Origin: Goodfellowiella coeruleoviolacea
GTDB taxonomy: Bacteria > Actinomycetota > Actinomycetes > Mycobacteriales > Pseudonocardiaceae
Assembly: GCF_024171785.1 (NCBI RefSeq)
Contig: NZ_JAMTCK010000005.1
Location: forward strand, 1-64,000
Length of the DNA stretch: 64,000 nt
Reading direction: 5' to 3'
Made by a program: the position numbers and the translations under genes
The notes under the pieces: generated by a model
Database searches by the model: none
What the model was told of the DNA's origin: nothing
Seen by the model: only the letters and a program-made list of their open reading frames with translations
In this document: positions 7,374-16,027 of the stretch, piece after piece
Layout of the letters: each line of letters begins with the position of its first letter
Position numbering within the stretch: position 1 is the stretch's first letter

Positions 7374-9179
7374 GTGCCGCAGCCGGCCACCAACCAGGAC
7401 AGGGCGACGTTGCGCAAGGTACTCGTCGCCAACCGGGGCGAGATCGCGGTCCGGGTGGTCCGGGCCTGCCGGGACGCCGGTCTGACCAGCGTCGCCGTGT
7501 ATGCCGACCCCGACAGGGACGCGCCGTTCGTGCGCATGGCCGACGAGGCGTTCGCGCTGAACGGGGCCACCGCCGCCGACACCTACCTGTCCATCGACAA
7601 GCTGCTCGACGTGGCGGCCAGGGCCGGCGCGGACGCGGTGCACCCCGGCTACGGCTTCCTGTCCGAGAACGCCGACTTCGCCCAGGCGGTCATCGACGCC
7701 GGGCTGACCTGGATCGGCCCCACCCCGCAGGCCATCCGCGACCTCGGGGACAAGGTGACCGCGCGGCACATCGCCATGAAGGCGGGCGCGCCGCTGGTGC
7801 CCGGCACCAAGGAGCCGGTGTCCGGGCCGGAGGAGATCATCGCCTTCGCCGAGGAGCACGGCCTGCCCGTGGCCATCAAGGCCGCGTTCGGCGGCGGCGG
7901 CCGCGGCCTGAAGGTGGCCAGGACCGTCGAGGAGATCCCCGAGCTGTTCGACAGCGCGGTGCGCGAGGCCGTGGCCGCGTTCGGCCGGGGCGAGTGCTTC
8001 GTGGAGCGCTACCTGGACCGGCCCCGGCACGTCGAGGCGCAGGTGCTCGCCGACCAGCACGGCAACGTGGTCGTGGTCGGCACCCGGGACTGCTCGCTGC
8101 AGCGCCGGCACCAGAAGCTGGTCGAGGAGGCGCCCGCCCCGTTCCTGTCCGACGAGCAGCGCCGCACCATCCACCGGGCCGCCAGGGCGATCTGCGCCGA
8201 GGCCGGCTACCACGGCGCCGGCACGGTGGAGTTCCTCGTCGGCACCGACGGCACCATCTCCTTCCTGGAGGTCAACACCCGGTTGCAGGTCGAGCACCCG
8301 GTCAGCGAGGAGACCACCGGCCTTGACCTGGTGCGCGAGCAGTTCCGCATCGCCGCGGGCGAGCCGCTGCGCTTCACCGAGGACCCCGAGCCGCGCGGCC
8401 ACTCCATCGAGTTCCGCATCAACGGCGAGGACGCCGGCCGCAACTTCCTGCCCGCGCCGGGCACGGTCACCACGTTCGTGGCGCCGGCCGGCCCGGGCGT
8501 GCGAGTGGACGCGGGCGTGGAGTCGGGCAGCGTGATCGGCGGCCAGTTCGACTCGCTGCTGGCCAAGCTGATCGTCACCGGTGAGAACCGGACCCAGGCG
8601 CTGGAGCGGGCGCGCCGCGCCCTGGACGAGATGGTGGTCGAGGGCATGGCCACGGTGCTGCCCTTCCACCGCGCCATCGTGCGCGACCCGGCGTTCACCG
8701 GCACCTCCGCCGAGGAGTTCGCCGTGCACACCCGGTGGATCGAGACCGAGTTCGACAACACGATCCCGCCGTTCTCCGACGGCGCCGAGGCCGGCGCGGA
8801 GCCGGCCAGGCAGACCGTGGTGGTCGAGGTCGGCGGCCGGCGGCTGGAGGTGTCGCTGCCCGCCGAGTTCGCGGTCGCCCCGACCGGCGGCCGCGGCGCG
8901 GCCGGCGCGACCAGGGCCAAGCCGCGCGGCCGGGCCGGCGGCAAGGGCACCGCCACGGCCTCGGGTGACGCCGTGGCCGCCCCCATGCAGGGCACCATCG
9001 TCAAGGTCGCGGTCGAGGACGGCCAGCAGGTCGAGGTCGGCGACCTGGTGGTGGTGCTGGAGGCGATGAAGATGGAGAACCCGGTGACCGCGCACAAGGC
9101 CGGCACCGTGACCGGGTTGACCGCGGCCACCGGCGCGACGGTCAGCCAGGGCACGGTGATCTGCGAGATCAAGGACTGA
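7374..9179 (+). CDS. accA3: acetyl/propionyl-CoA carboxylase alpha subunit (biotin carboxylase + BCCP)
   Basis: 601 residues. Biotin carboxylase domain ~1-450: [18 protein letters not shown], the ATP-grasp glycine loop [13 protein letters not shown] and [14 protein letters not shown]. After a basic Gly/Ala linker, the biotinyl domain holds [10 protein letters not shown] with the lysine to be biotinylated. The enzyme carboxylates biotin with ATP and bicarbonate; the carboxyl group is passed to acetyl- or propionyl-CoA by a beta subunit not in this window. GTG 7374 has a strong AAGGAGGT site. Works with AccE (412-648) and feeds fatty-acid/methylmalonyl-CoA synthesis and the MutAB route at 35723-39978. 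Confidence 0.95.
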   Translation: MPQPATNQDRATLRKVLVANRGEIAVRVVRACRDAGLTSVAVYADPDRDAPFVRMADEAFALNGATAADTYLSIDKLLDVAARAGADAVHPGYGFLSENADFAQAVIDAGLTWIGPTPQAIRDLGDKVTARHIAMKAGAPLVPGTKEPVSGPEEIIAFAEEHGLPVAIKAAFGGGGRGLKVARTVEEIPELFDSAVREAVAAFGRGECFVERYLDRPRHVEAQVLADQHGNVVVVGTRDCSLQRRHQKLVEEAPAPFLSDEQRRTIHRAARAICAEAGYHGAGTVEFLVGTDGTISFLEVNTRLQVEHPVSEETTGLDLVREQFRIAAGEPLRFTEDPEPRGHSIEFRINGEDAGRNFLPAPGTVTTFVAPAGPGVRVDAGVESGSVIGGQFDSLLAKLIVTGENRTQALERARRALDEMVVEGMATVLPFHRAIVRDPAFTGTSAEEFAVHTRWIETEFDNTIPPFSDGAEAGAEPARQTVVVEVGGRRLEVSLPAEFAVAPTGGRGAAGATRAKPRGRAGGKGTATASGDAVAAPMQGTIVKVAVEDGQQVEVGDLVVVLEAMKMENPVTAHKAGTVTGLTAATGATVSQGTVICEIKD

Positions 9180-9254
9180 CCCCCGACCGGCCGGATCGGG
9201 TCGCGCTGGCCGTGGTCGCCGCCGCGACCCGGGCCGGTGGCGCGGCCCGGCCCG

Positions 9255-9260
9255 TACCAT
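9255..9260 (+). promoter_or_regulatory. -10 element for leaderless DUF1707 gene
   Basis: TACCAT ends 6 nt before GTG 9267; no ribosome site precedes the start. Confidence 0.4.
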
Positions 9261-9266
9261 CGCATC

Positions 9267-9740
9267 GTGAGTGATGTGCCGTCGCCGCACACCCGGATCG
9301 GTGACCAGGAGCGCGAGCACGCCGTCCAGGCGCTGGGTGAGCACCTGAGCGCCGGGCGGCTCACCGTCGACGAGTACGGGGAGCGCTCGGCCAGCGCGGC
9401 CGTGGCGCGCACCCGGGGTGACCTGCTGTCGCTGTTCGCGGACCTGCCCGAGCCGCGCCCGCACTTCGCGGTGCCGCCGGCCACGTCGGCGGCCGCGCGC
9501 CCGGTCCGCGCCCGCTCCCCCCTGCCGGTGCTGCCGCTGGTCGCGGGCGCGGTGCTGGTGATCGTCGCGCTCGCGGTGCTCAGGCTCCCGGTCCCGCTGA
9601 TCGTGCTGGCCGTCGTGCTGGTCAGCGTGGCCGGCCGGAACTTCGGCTCGGGCGCCACCCGCCACCGCGGTCGCCGGGGCCGAGGCCGCCGCGACGGCCG
9701 GGGCCGGGGCAGCACGTCCGGGGGTGGAACCGATGACTGA
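9267..9740 (+). CDS. DUF1707 (SHOCT-like) membrane protein
   Basis: 157 residues. The N-terminal ~55 residues (RIGDQEREHAVQALGEHLSA, GRLTVDEYGERSASAAVART, DLLSLFADLP) are the DUF1707 domain, a short helical module common in actinobacteria and usually attached to membrane or LiaF-like parts. Two hydrophobic segments follow (LPVLPLVAGAVLVIVALAVL and VPLIVLAVVLVSVAG), then a basic Arg/Gly-rich tail. Role unknown; family context suggests envelope-stress sensing. Its stop overlaps the next start. Confidence 0.8.
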   Translation: MSDVPSPHTRIGDQEREHAVQALGEHLSAGRLTVDEYGERSASAAVARTRGDLLSLFADLPEPRPHFAVPPATSAAARPVRARSPLPVLPLVAGAVLVIVALAVLRLPVPLIVLAVVLVSVAGRNFGSGATRHRGRRGRGRRDGRGRGSTSGGGTDD

Positions 9741-10110
9741 GGCCGACGCCCTGCCCGCAACCGCCGCACTCGCGGACAGCCCGGTCGCGGACAACGCCGT
9801 CGTGGACAGCCCGGTCGCGGACAACGCCGTCGCGGACAACGGCGTCGCGGACAGCCCGGTCGGGGACACCGTCCTGCTGGTGCTGTCCGATCGGGACGAC
9901 GCCCGGCAGGTGGCCGAGGACCTGGTGGCGCGCGGCTGGCGGCCCGGCACCGTCCACCGCGACATGCTGGCCGGCGAGGACGACGCCGAGGACGTCGACT
10001 GGGTGGTGGAGCTGGCCACCGCGCCGGACGGCCGGCCGGCGTCGGCGTTGCGGTCCTGGTTGGACGAACTGGCCGACCGGTACGACGGCTTCACCAGCGA
10101 CCTGTCCTGA
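9733..10110 (+). CDS. small RraB-like protein with N-terminal decapeptide repeats
   Basis: 125 residues; ATG 9733 overlaps the previous stop by 8 nt. Residues ~15-45 are repeats of (V/S)ADN/SPV units (ADSPVADNAV, VDSPVADNAV, ADNGVADSPV), encoded by a 15/30-bp DNA repeat. The C-terminal ~80 residues (TVLLVLSDRDDARQVAEDLV, GWRPGTVHRD, DWVVELAT) resemble RraB/ribonuclease-E-inhibitor-type alpha/beta domains (Asp-Ala pairing in helix 1, a W-x-V strand). The family match is tentative. Confidence 0.55.
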   Translation: MTEADALPATAALADSPVADNAVVDSPVADNAVADNGVADSPVGDTVLLVLSDRDDARQVAEDLVARGWRPGTVHRDMLAGEDDAEDVDWVVELATAPDGRPASALRSWLDELADRYDGFTSDLS

Positions 10111-10333
10111 TCGCAAGATCGGGTGACTTGGCCGGGAACGGCCGATCCACGCGCGTGTCGCCGGACCGGTTGGTTCGCGACGCCACCCGGGGGCCGGTCC
10201 ACGCGTTCGGCTGTGACAGGGGGTGAGCCCGGTTCGCCAGTGGTGCCGAATGGTCCAGACCGCTGACCGCAATGGGTGGTCGCCGGTTCTCCACCGCAGT
10301 CGGCGACGCGATTACCAGGCGACTTGGCTTCGC

Positions 10334-10339
10334 TACCGT
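10334..10339 (+). promoter_or_regulatory. -10 element for leaderless lipoprotein gene
   Basis: TACCGT ends 7 nt before ATG 10347. Confidence 0.4.
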
Positions 10340-10346
10340 ACGCGGC

Positions 10347-10955
10347 ATGCGCAACCACCGGCGAAGCGTCACCGGTACGGCGGCCCTGCTGTTCCCCGCC
10401 ATGGTCCTGCTGCTCGGTTGCAGCACGTCCACCGCGACCACGGCGCAGCAGTCCGAGTCCATGGCGCCGGCCACCCCGACCACCACGCCGCGCCCGTCCC
10501 TGCCGCCCCGGCCCAGCGACATCCCGCTGGACCGACTCGACCCGTGCAAGATCCTCACCAAGGACCAGCGCGTCACCCTCAACCTGGACGGCCAGCCGGC
10601 CGGCTACGTGGACAGCAGCCTCGGCGAGGCCAAGGCCTGCACGATCCGCGGCACCGGCAGCGGCAACGTCGCCCGGCTGGCGCTGGTCACCGTGCAGGGC
10701 GTGGATGTCTGGCTGGACGAGAACGCCCAGGTGGACGCGCGGGAGGCGATGGTGGGCGAGTACCCCGCGCTGGTGGTCCGCACCCCGGGGATGGAGACCG
10801 CGTGCAACGTCGAAGTGGACGTTGCCGAGGGCCAGTTCCTCGACGTGCTGTTCCGCGACGGCGGCAATGCCACGCCCACGCCACGTGATCAGCTCTGTCT
10901 CGGCGCGCAGCGCGTCGCCGAGGCCGCAGTGTCAAGTCTCACCACCAAAAAATGA
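10347..10955 (+). CDS. DUF3558 lipoprotein
   Basis: 202 residues. A basic N-terminus (MRNHRRSVTG) and hydrophobic core end in the lipobox LLGC, so the protein should be lipid-anchored outside. A Thr/Pro spacer precedes the DUF3558 domain (DIPLDRLDPCKILTKDQR, then CTIRG and ACNVEVDVAEGQFLDV), with cysteines typical of the family. DUF3558 lipoproteins often sit beside EspG/PPE-like genes in Pseudonocardiaceae, as here; their function is unknown. Start at ATG 10347 fits the signal peptide and the -10 element. Confidence 0.85.
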   Translation: MRNHRRSVTGTAALLFPAMVLLLGCSTSTATTAQQSESMAPATPTTTPRPSLPPRPSDIPLDRLDPCKILTKDQRVTLNLDGQPAGYVDSSLGEAKACTIRGTGSGNVARLALVTVQGVDVWLDENAQVDAREAMVGEYPALVVRTPGMETACNVEVDVAEGQFLDVLFRDGGNATPTPRDQLCLGAQRVAEAAVSSLTTKK

Positions 10956-11007
10956 CCCACACGGGCGGATGTCACGCTAACCACTCCCCCTCGTCACGGT
11001 CGGTGGC

Positions 11008-11013
11008 TAGAGT
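11008..11013 (+). promoter_or_regulatory. -10-like element upstream of the PE-like gene
   Basis: TAGAGT, 32 nt before ATG 11046, followed by the ribosome site GGGAGGTCAG (11034-11043). No clear -35. Confidence 0.35.
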
Positions 11014-11045
11014 GTCGAGCGGCGTTCGTCCTCGGGAGGTCAGTC

Positions 11046-11435
11046 ATGCCCTTTCAGACTCCCAGCGGTATTGGTGGAACCGGTCAGGTTCCCGATTCGA
11101 CCGGCACTCGTTCGCAGAGCCTGCGGGTCGATCCCACCGCCATTCCCAACCTGCGCAAGACCTTTTCGTCGGCTCTGACCAAACTCGACAAGGAGATCGA
11201 GTTGGCCATCACCGAGATCAGGGTCCGACCGTGGGCGGGCGACCCGGTCAGCTCCGAGGCGGCCGAGCGGTTCAACGAGCGCTCGATCGACTCGGGTGAC
11301 TCCGCCCTGTCCGCCCTGGAGGGCTACCAGCGGCAGCTCAAGTCCGCCATGGACGCGCTCACCGAGGTCGAGTACCAGTACCGCACCGTCGAGGGTGACA
11401 ACACCGGCACGTTCAACAAGCAGGGCGGCTGCTGA
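11046..11435 (+). CDS. PE-like type VII secretion substrate
   Basis: 129 residues, no signal peptide. Residues ~27-60 (LRVDPTAIPNLRKTFSSALT) and ~70-115 form two long helices around a turn, RPWAGDPVSSEA, that matches the position of the PE-domain turn (xDEVS). Near the C-terminus YRTVE (112-116) fits the YxxxD/E export signal of type VII substrates. It directly precedes a PPE-like gene and an EspG gene, the partner order expected for a PE/PPE pair with its chaperone. True membership of the PE family needs a profile search; a generic WXG100-like helical hairpin is the alternative. Confidence 0.65.
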   Translation: MPFQTPSGIGGTGQVPDSTGTRSQSLRVDPTAIPNLRKTFSSALTKLDKEIELAITEIRVRPWAGDPVSSEAAERFNERSIDSGDSALSALEGYQRQLKSAMDALTEVEYQYRTVEGDNTGTFNKQGGC

Positions 11436-11529
11436 TCCCCGCTCGTGACGTGCTCGCCGGTGTGCACCGTTGTTCCGGCGGGAGCCGAAACCCAGCCCGT
11501 AATCGCCCGTAGTCGAAGGGGCAACCACT

Positions 11530-12963
11530 ATGACCGGCGGACACCGTTGGCGCGGATACACGCACGAGGAGCTGTACGAGCAGCTGCACGCCGGGCCTGG
11601 TCCGTCGGCCTCGCACATCTCCACAGAGCGGTGGAACCGGATGTCGTCCACGCTGGCCGAGATCACCGCCGAACTGCAGGCCGGGGTGGCCAGCGCGGGA
11701 GCGACCTGGGAGGGCGCGGCGGCCGACGCCGCCACCGCCGGGATCACCCCGCTGGCCCGGTGGGCCGAGGACGCCCAGGCCGGTGCCAACGTCATGCGCA
11801 CGTCCACCGAGCTGCAGGCCGACTTCGTGAGCAAGGCCAGGGCGGACATGCCGCCGCCGGTGGCGGTCACCGCTGAGCAGCCCGGCTCGCTGACCAGCAT
11901 GGTCACCCACCTGTTCGGCGGGCAGACCGACTACGAGCGGCAGGAGGCGGCGCGCAACGCGGCCGAGGAGCGGGCCTTCGAGGTCATGCAGACCTACGAG
12001 TCCAGCACCACGTCCAATGTGGCCACGCTCGGCCAGTTCCAGCCGCCGCCCGAGGTGGTGGTCAAGTCCGCGCCCACGCCAGCGCCGAGCACCGAGTCCG
12101 CTCCGCTGCCCGGCCCGGTCCTGCACGTGCCGTCCCCACTGGACCGGCAGTCCTCCGCCGGCAACCGGCGCGGCGGCCTGGGCACCAGCGGCCCGGACCG
12201 GGCGGTGGCGCCCGGCGTGAAGCACCCGGCCGCGTCCGTGCGCAGCGCCCGACCCGGCCCGACCGGGCCCGGCGGCCCGGCCCGACCCACTGGCCAGCCC
12301 ACCGGTCAGCCCGGTGGCCAGCCGAGCCAGCCCAGCGGCGCCAGCCAGGGCGGCACCGGCGGCAGCACCGCCCCGTCGCTGAGCGAGCCGGCCGAGTCGG
12401 CGTCGGGCCGCGGCGGAGCCGGTTCGCCGCAACAGCAGGTCAACATCCCCAGCCAGGGGCGGGGCCCGTTCAGCGGGATCCTCAGCCGGCTGGCTGGTGA
12501 GCCGCTGCCCACGCCGGCACACGCGCCGGCACCGCCCGCACCGGCCGACGCGGCGAACCCCAGGCCGGAGCCGGCGCCCGCGCCCGCGCCCGAACCCGCC
12601 ACCGCCCCGGCACCGGCGCCCCCGGCCGCACCGGTCTCGGACGCCACCGCCACGAGTTCGGCGGCACCGTCCATTCCGACCCAGGTGTCGGCCGTGGTCG
12701 TGCACCACACCGATCGGGTCGGTCCTGATTCCGGAAACCAGTACTCGGCGAGTACCTTCGGTCCGCAGGCAGGCAACCAGCGCCGTCCGCACGGGACGGG
12801 CCCCGGTGCGGGGCGCGACCCGTTCGGCCTGTTCGGCGCCAGGGGGCGCTACCGCGAGGAGGAGGACGCCGAGCACGTCGGGCTGGACTTCCTCGTGGAG
12901 ACCGAAGACGTCTTCGGCGGTGGCGACCGGGTTTCCTCGCCGGTGATAGGCGGGAGCCTGTGA
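11530..12963 (+). CDS. PPE-like type VII secretion substrate with a Pro-rich tail
   Basis: 477 residues. The first ~160 residues are helical: GYTHEELYEQLHAG, then a WEG (WxG) turn in SAGATWEGAAADAAT, as in PPE/WXG proteins. From ~165 the protein is a long Pro/Ala/Gly/Ser-rich region, ending in a conserved-looking acidic tail (GLDFLVETEDVFGGG) followed by PVIGGSL. ATG 11530 has AAGGGG upstream. Expected to pair with the PE-like protein and be kept soluble by EspG, then exported. No ESX membrane components (EccBCDE, MycP) are in the window. Confidence 0.75.
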   Translation: MTGGHRWRGYTHEELYEQLHAGPGPSASHISTERWNRMSSTLAEITAELQAGVASAGATWEGAAADAATAGITPLARWAEDAQAGANVMRTSTELQADFVSKARADMPPPVAVTAEQPGSLTSMVTHLFGGQTDYERQEAARNAAEERAFEVMQTYESSTTSNVATLGQFQPPPEVVVKSAPTPAPSTESAPLPGPVLHVPSPLDRQSSAGNRRGGLGTSGPDRAVAPGVKHPAASVRSARPGPTGPGGPARPTGQPTGQPGGQPSQPSGASQGGTGGSTAPSLSEPAESASGRGGAGSPQQQVNIPSQGRGPFSGILSRLAGEPLPTPAHAPAPPAPADAANPRPEPAPAPAPEPATAPAPAPPAAPVSDATATSSAAPSIPTQVSAVVVHHTDRVGPDSGNQYSASTFGPQAGNQRRPHGTGPGAGRDPFGLFGARGRYREEEDAEHVGLDFLVETEDVFGGGDRVSSPVIGGSL

Positions 12964-13016
12964 CCGGCGGCCGTGGCCGGATCAGTGAGCAGTGACCAGA
13001 AAGAGCCATTCCAGCG

Positions 13017-13829
13017 ATGACAGTGTTCGGTTTGGACCTCGGCCTCAGCGACGTTCGGGAGCCGGTCACCATTTCGGCTCTTGAGTTCGACGTGCTGTGG
13101 GAGCACCTGCGGCTGGACGTGATGCCGCTGGTGTTGAAGGTTCCCTCGCCGGGCAAGACCCACCAGGAACGCGCCGAGCTGACCAGGCGGGTGTGGGCTG
13201 ATCTGGAACGCCGCGGGCTGGGCCGGCCGGTGTCGCTGGACCCGGTGCTGGAAGACCTGCTGCACCTGCTCAACCGGCCGCAGCAGGAGGTGGACGGCCG
13301 GGTCTGGCTGGGGCGCAGCATCCGGGTGTTAGCCGCCGCCAAGGGCCAGTCCGCGGTGCTCGCGGTGTTGGACAACGACCAGCTCACCCTGCGCCCCGCC
13401 TCCAGCGAGGGCCTGCCCCGCGAGGCGCTGTCCGTGCTGCCCTCGGCGCCCGCCGGCACCGGGCACTCGGTCACCCTGCCCAGCGCCGACCTGGACGCCG
13501 CCGCGGCCACCGCGACCACCCCCGAGGAACTGGAGACGGCGCTGCGCGGCCGTGGCGTGCGCGAGGACGACGCCCGCACGCTGGCCAGGATGATCGAGGA
13601 CGCCGGCAACCGAGGCCAGTTCGGCGCGGCCGCCCGCGACCGGTACGGCCGCCGGGTGCGGGCGGACCGGGTGGTGTCGTTCTTCGACACGCCCCGGGGC
13701 CGGTATGTGCAGATGCGGCGCGCCAACGCCGGTACCGAGCCGTGGAGCACCATGTCCCCGGTTGATCTGCGCCGCCTCGACCAGCACCTCTCCGAACTTC
13801 TCGCCGACGCCGTGCGCGCCACCACCTGA
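13017..13829 (+). CDS. espG: EspG-family ESX secretion-associated chaperone
   Basis: 270 residues. The layout follows EspG: an N-terminal strand-rich part (LSALEFDVLWEHLRL for this type), a hydrophobic core segment AVLAVLDNDQLTLRPA, and a C-terminal region with the strand RVVSFFDTPRGRYVQMRR. EspG proteins bind the tip of a cognate PPE in the cytoplasm and deliver the PE/PPE dimer to the ESX machine. Its place right after the PPE-like gene supports a dedicated pair. The ribosome site is weak; GTG 13023 is an alternative start. Confidence 0.8.
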   Translation: MTVFGLDLGLSDVREPVTISALEFDVLWEHLRLDVMPLVLKVPSPGKTHQERAELTRRVWADLERRGLGRPVSLDPVLEDLLHLLNRPQQEVDGRVWLGRSIRVLAAAKGQSAVLAVLDNDQLTLRPASSEGLPREALSVLPSAPAGTGHSVTLPSADLDAAAATATTPEELETALRGRGVREDDARTLARMIEDAGNRGQFGAAARDRYGRRVRADRVVSFFDTPRGRYVQMRRANAGTEPWSTMSPVDLRRLDQHLSELLADAVRATT

Positions 13830-13830
13830 C

Positions 13831-13896
13831 CATTCCGCGAGTCGACTTTGCAAACCCCGCGAGTTGACTTTTCACGCAGGCCCAAATGGGTGAGCC
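13831..13896 (-). repeat. dispersed intergenic repeat, copy A
   Basis: Read on the minus strand it matches copy C (53227-53287) at about 90%: a TTTGGGCCTGCGTGAA block, then GTCAACTCGCGGGG, TTTGCAAA and GTCGACTCGCG. The internal GTCRACTCGCG half is itself duplicated ~25 bp apart. It begins 2 nt after the espG stop. Confidence 0.85.
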
Positions 13897-14012
13897 CGTC
13901 GCCGCGCGCCTTCTGTCACACCCCACACAACCAGCCACAACAGCAATTTTCCGACATGCCGCCACAATCGGCACACCCTTTGTCAAGGCAGTCACCCATG
14001 TGAGTTATGGAG

Positions 14013-14040
14013 TTATCCACAGGCACGCGCGTTATCCACA
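14013..14040 (+). promoter_or_regulatory. pair of DnaA boxes (TTATCCACA)
   Basis: Two identical TTATCCACAGG sequences at 14013 and 14032, same orientation, 19 bp apart, in an AT-richer patch. They match the bacterial DnaA-box consensus. They may bind DnaA or be a conserved upstream element of the DUF559 gene; this is not an origin, since dnaA/dnaN are absent. Confidence 0.6.
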
Positions 14041-14092
14041 GGAAAAACAATGCTGCTGTTGTCGGATGCCGTGATTGCGCATCCTCGATGGC

Positions 14093-14998
14093 ATGACGAC
14101 GCTTCCCGATGGTTTTCACGGCGCCCACCGACGTGACGAAATCGAGGCACTGCTCGGCCGGCACGCGATTCGCAAGGCCGTTGAGGAGGGCCGGCTGGTG
14201 GCCTTTTCCCGCATTGTCCTGGTGGACCGACGACGACTGCTGGACCTGCCCACCCGGGCGGCCGCAGCCCTGCTGCACGCCGGCCCCAGAGCCGTGCTGA
14301 CCAGCCACACCGCCGCCCTGTTGTACGGCTGTTCGGCGGCGGACCCCGGCTCCATCCACGTCATGGTCGGCTACGACCAGCACCTCCCGTCCCGACCAGG
14401 GCTGACCGTGCACTACGGCCAGTACCAGGAGAGCGACGTGGTGGAGCTGTCCGAACTCCGGGTGCTCGGCCTGGACGCGGTGATCGCGCAACTGCTGTGC
14501 ACGACCTCCCGATCAACCGCGTTGGCCTGTGCCGACCAGGCCCTGGGTTCGGTCGCGCCGCACCTGCGGGGCGAGTTGCGCGCCGAGATCGACCACCAGC
14601 TCACCGTTCGCGCGGATCCTCGTGGCCGCCGCCGGGGGCGGTTCCTGCTCGACCTGGCCACCGGCCTGCCCGAGTCGCCGTGGGAGAGCCGGCTGCTGCT
14701 CAAGGTGGTGGACGAGGGCTTTCCCGTGCCCACACCGCAACACGAGGTGCGCGACCTCAACGGGCGCACGCTGTACCGGCTGGACTTCGCCTGGCCAGCG
14801 GTTCGGATCGCCCTGGAGTACGACGGGTATGCCGCGCACGCCGGCCGGCAGGAGCGGGATCGGGCGCGCGACGCCGATCTGGGGCGGCGCGGGTGGACCG
14901 TGATCCGGGTGACCCACGAGGACCTGCGCAACCCGACGTGGTTGTTCGAACGGCTGCGCATGGCCTTCGCCGGGCAGTGGGGGGTGGTGGCGGCATGA
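14093..14998 (+). CDS. DUF559/AbiEi-type protein, putative PD-(D/E)XK nuclease
   Basis: About 301 residues. The N-terminal part (RRDEIEALLGRHAIRKAVEE plus VLTSHTAALLYG) resembles the AbiEi-like winged-helix domain found in many actinobacterial proteins. The C-terminal ~110 residues carry the DUF559 signature, a Vsr-like endonuclease fold: YRLDFAWPAVRIALEYDGYA, then HAGRQERDRARDADL and GWTVIRVTHEDL, with D and E..DG as candidate metal ligands. Substrate unknown; the family is suspected in DNA repair or mobile-element control. ATG 14093 is used; TTG 14075 is possible. No clear ribosome site. Confidence 0.75.
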   Translation: MTTLPDGFHGAHRRDEIEALLGRHAIRKAVEEGRLVAFSRIVLVDRRRLLDLPTRAAAALLHAGPRAVLTSHTAALLYGCSAADPGSIHVMVGYDQHLPSRPGLTVHYGQYQESDVVELSELRVLGLDAVIAQLLCTTSRSTALACADQALGSVAPHLRGELRAEIDHQLTVRADPRGRRRGRFLLDLATGLPESPWESRLLLKVVDEGFPVPTPQHEVRDLNGRTLYRLDFAWPAVRIALEYDGYAAHAGRQERDRARDADLGRRGWTVIRVTHEDLRNPTWLFERLRMAFAGQWGVVAA

Positions 14999-15565
14999 GC
15001 ACCGCGGTGCTGTCGCGCCCCGGCGGTGCGCCCCAACCCGCTGGTTTTCGTGCCAGCGTGGACGGACCGGCCGAGTGCGCAGGGGCGGCCCTCGGGCGAC
15101 GGGCTTCGAGTTGGGCGCTGGTATCCCGCTGCCTGGCTCGGGCGCGATCCCGAGTGGCTGCTCGGGCCCGGTGCGGGGCGGATCGGGGCTCAGGCTCGGC
15201 CCGCGGCGATCCGTCACCTGCTCAGGGCGGGTTCGGGCGGTTCAGGATCGGGTTGGGGTCGATCTGAGGCGGCCGGGGCGCGCTGGCCGTGGACCCGGTC
15301 GGATTCGAGTCCGGTCCAGGTGGGACGGACCAGGTCGGGGTTCGGGGCTCGGTCCAGCAGGGACGGCGCGGGGCGGGTCGTTCTGGCCCCGGGTCGTTCT
15401 GGCCCCGGGCCGGGTTGGTCCGGGCTGCGTCGGATTGGGTTGGGCTGCGCCGGGTTGGGCTGCGCCCGGTTGGGTTGGACTGCGTCGGGGTGGACTGCGC
15501 TGGGCTGGGTTACGCCGGGTTGGCGCGAACCGGGCCGGGTGGGGTTCGGCGTGGGGTCGGGCGGA
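14999..15565. repeat. gene-free G-rich degenerate repeat tract with a G-quadruplex motif
   Basis: No gene is credible in these 567 bp. From about 15420 to 15530 units of 15-20 bp (CTGCGYCGGGTTGGG and variants) repeat on the + strand. GGG runs at 15437, 15442, 15452 and 15457 with loops of 2, 7 and 2 nt satisfy the G-quadruplex rule. The tract ends at the stop of the GGCT gene, on its non-coding 3' side. Confidence 0.6.
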
Positions 15566-16015
15566 TCACGAGCCGATGCTGCGACACGGTCGGGTGCGCA
15601 GGTCGGCGACGTAGTCGTCGGGGGCGCCGGCGGCTTCGGCGGCATCGGCGACGACCCCGAGGTAGCGGGCCGACGGCAGGCCACCCTCGTAGGCGTCCAG
15701 CACGTACAGCCAGGCGACCACAGAGCCCTCCAGGGTCTGCACCCGCAACTTGATCTTCTTGTACAGCCCGAGCGCGCCTTCCCAGCGGTCCAGCCGCGAC
15801 TCGTCGGCCGGGCTCACGTCGTAGAGGACCGTGAAGACCTGTGAGGTCGGGTCCTCGACAATCGTGGCCAACGCGCCTTCCCAACCCAGGTCCTCACCAC
15901 CGAAGGTCAGGCGCCAGCCGTCGAGCCAGCCGGTTCCCGCCATCGGCGAGAACGGGGCTCGCTCCATCATTTGGCCCGGATCCATATTGGACCCGTACGC
16001 GGCGTAGAGCGGCAC
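15566..16015 (-). CDS. gamma-glutamylcyclotransferase-family protein
   Basis: 149 residues. VPLYAAYGSNM holds the YGSN substrate-binding loop of the GGCT/AIG2 fold, and LDRWEGALGLYKKIKL supplies the catalytic-type glutamate. Family members cyclise gamma-glutamyl peptides to 5-oxoproline or act on related conjugates. GTG 16015 is chosen because the fold starts there and a -10 hexamer (TACCCT, minus strand, 16027-16022) ends 6 nt upstream. Divergent from lpdA; a similar small gene (Rv3304) neighbours lpdA in M. tuberculosis, from memory. Confidence 0.85.
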   Translation of the reverse strand: MPLYAAYGSNMDPGQMMERAPFSPMAGTGWLDGWRLTFGGEDLGWEGALATIVEDPTSQVFTVLYDVSPADESRLDRWEGALGLYKKIKLRVQTLEGSVVAWLYVLDAYEGGLPSARYLGVVADAAEAAGAPDDYVADLRTRPCRSIGS

Positions 16016-16021
16016 GAGGAC

Positions 16022-16027
16022 AGGGTA
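16022..16027 (-). promoter_or_regulatory. -10 element for leaderless GGCT gene
   Basis: TACCCT on the minus strand, 6 nt before GTG 16015. Confidence 0.35.

Noticed and set aside
6318..10358. 1346-codon open frame on the minus strand, antisense to accA3
   Set aside because: Shadow of high-GC coding on the plus strand: His/Arg/Gly/Pro-rich composition, no domain, and it crosses four well-supported genes. The same holds for other very long antisense frames, e.g. 22914-24890 and 53323-56031 beyond the EACC1 start.
13836..13885. Conserved short peptide (GLREKSTRGVCKVDSR-like) in the dispersed repeat
   Set aside because: The same frame in copy C differs at non-synonymous sites, has no start context of its own, and in copy B the reading frame is broken by core multiplication.
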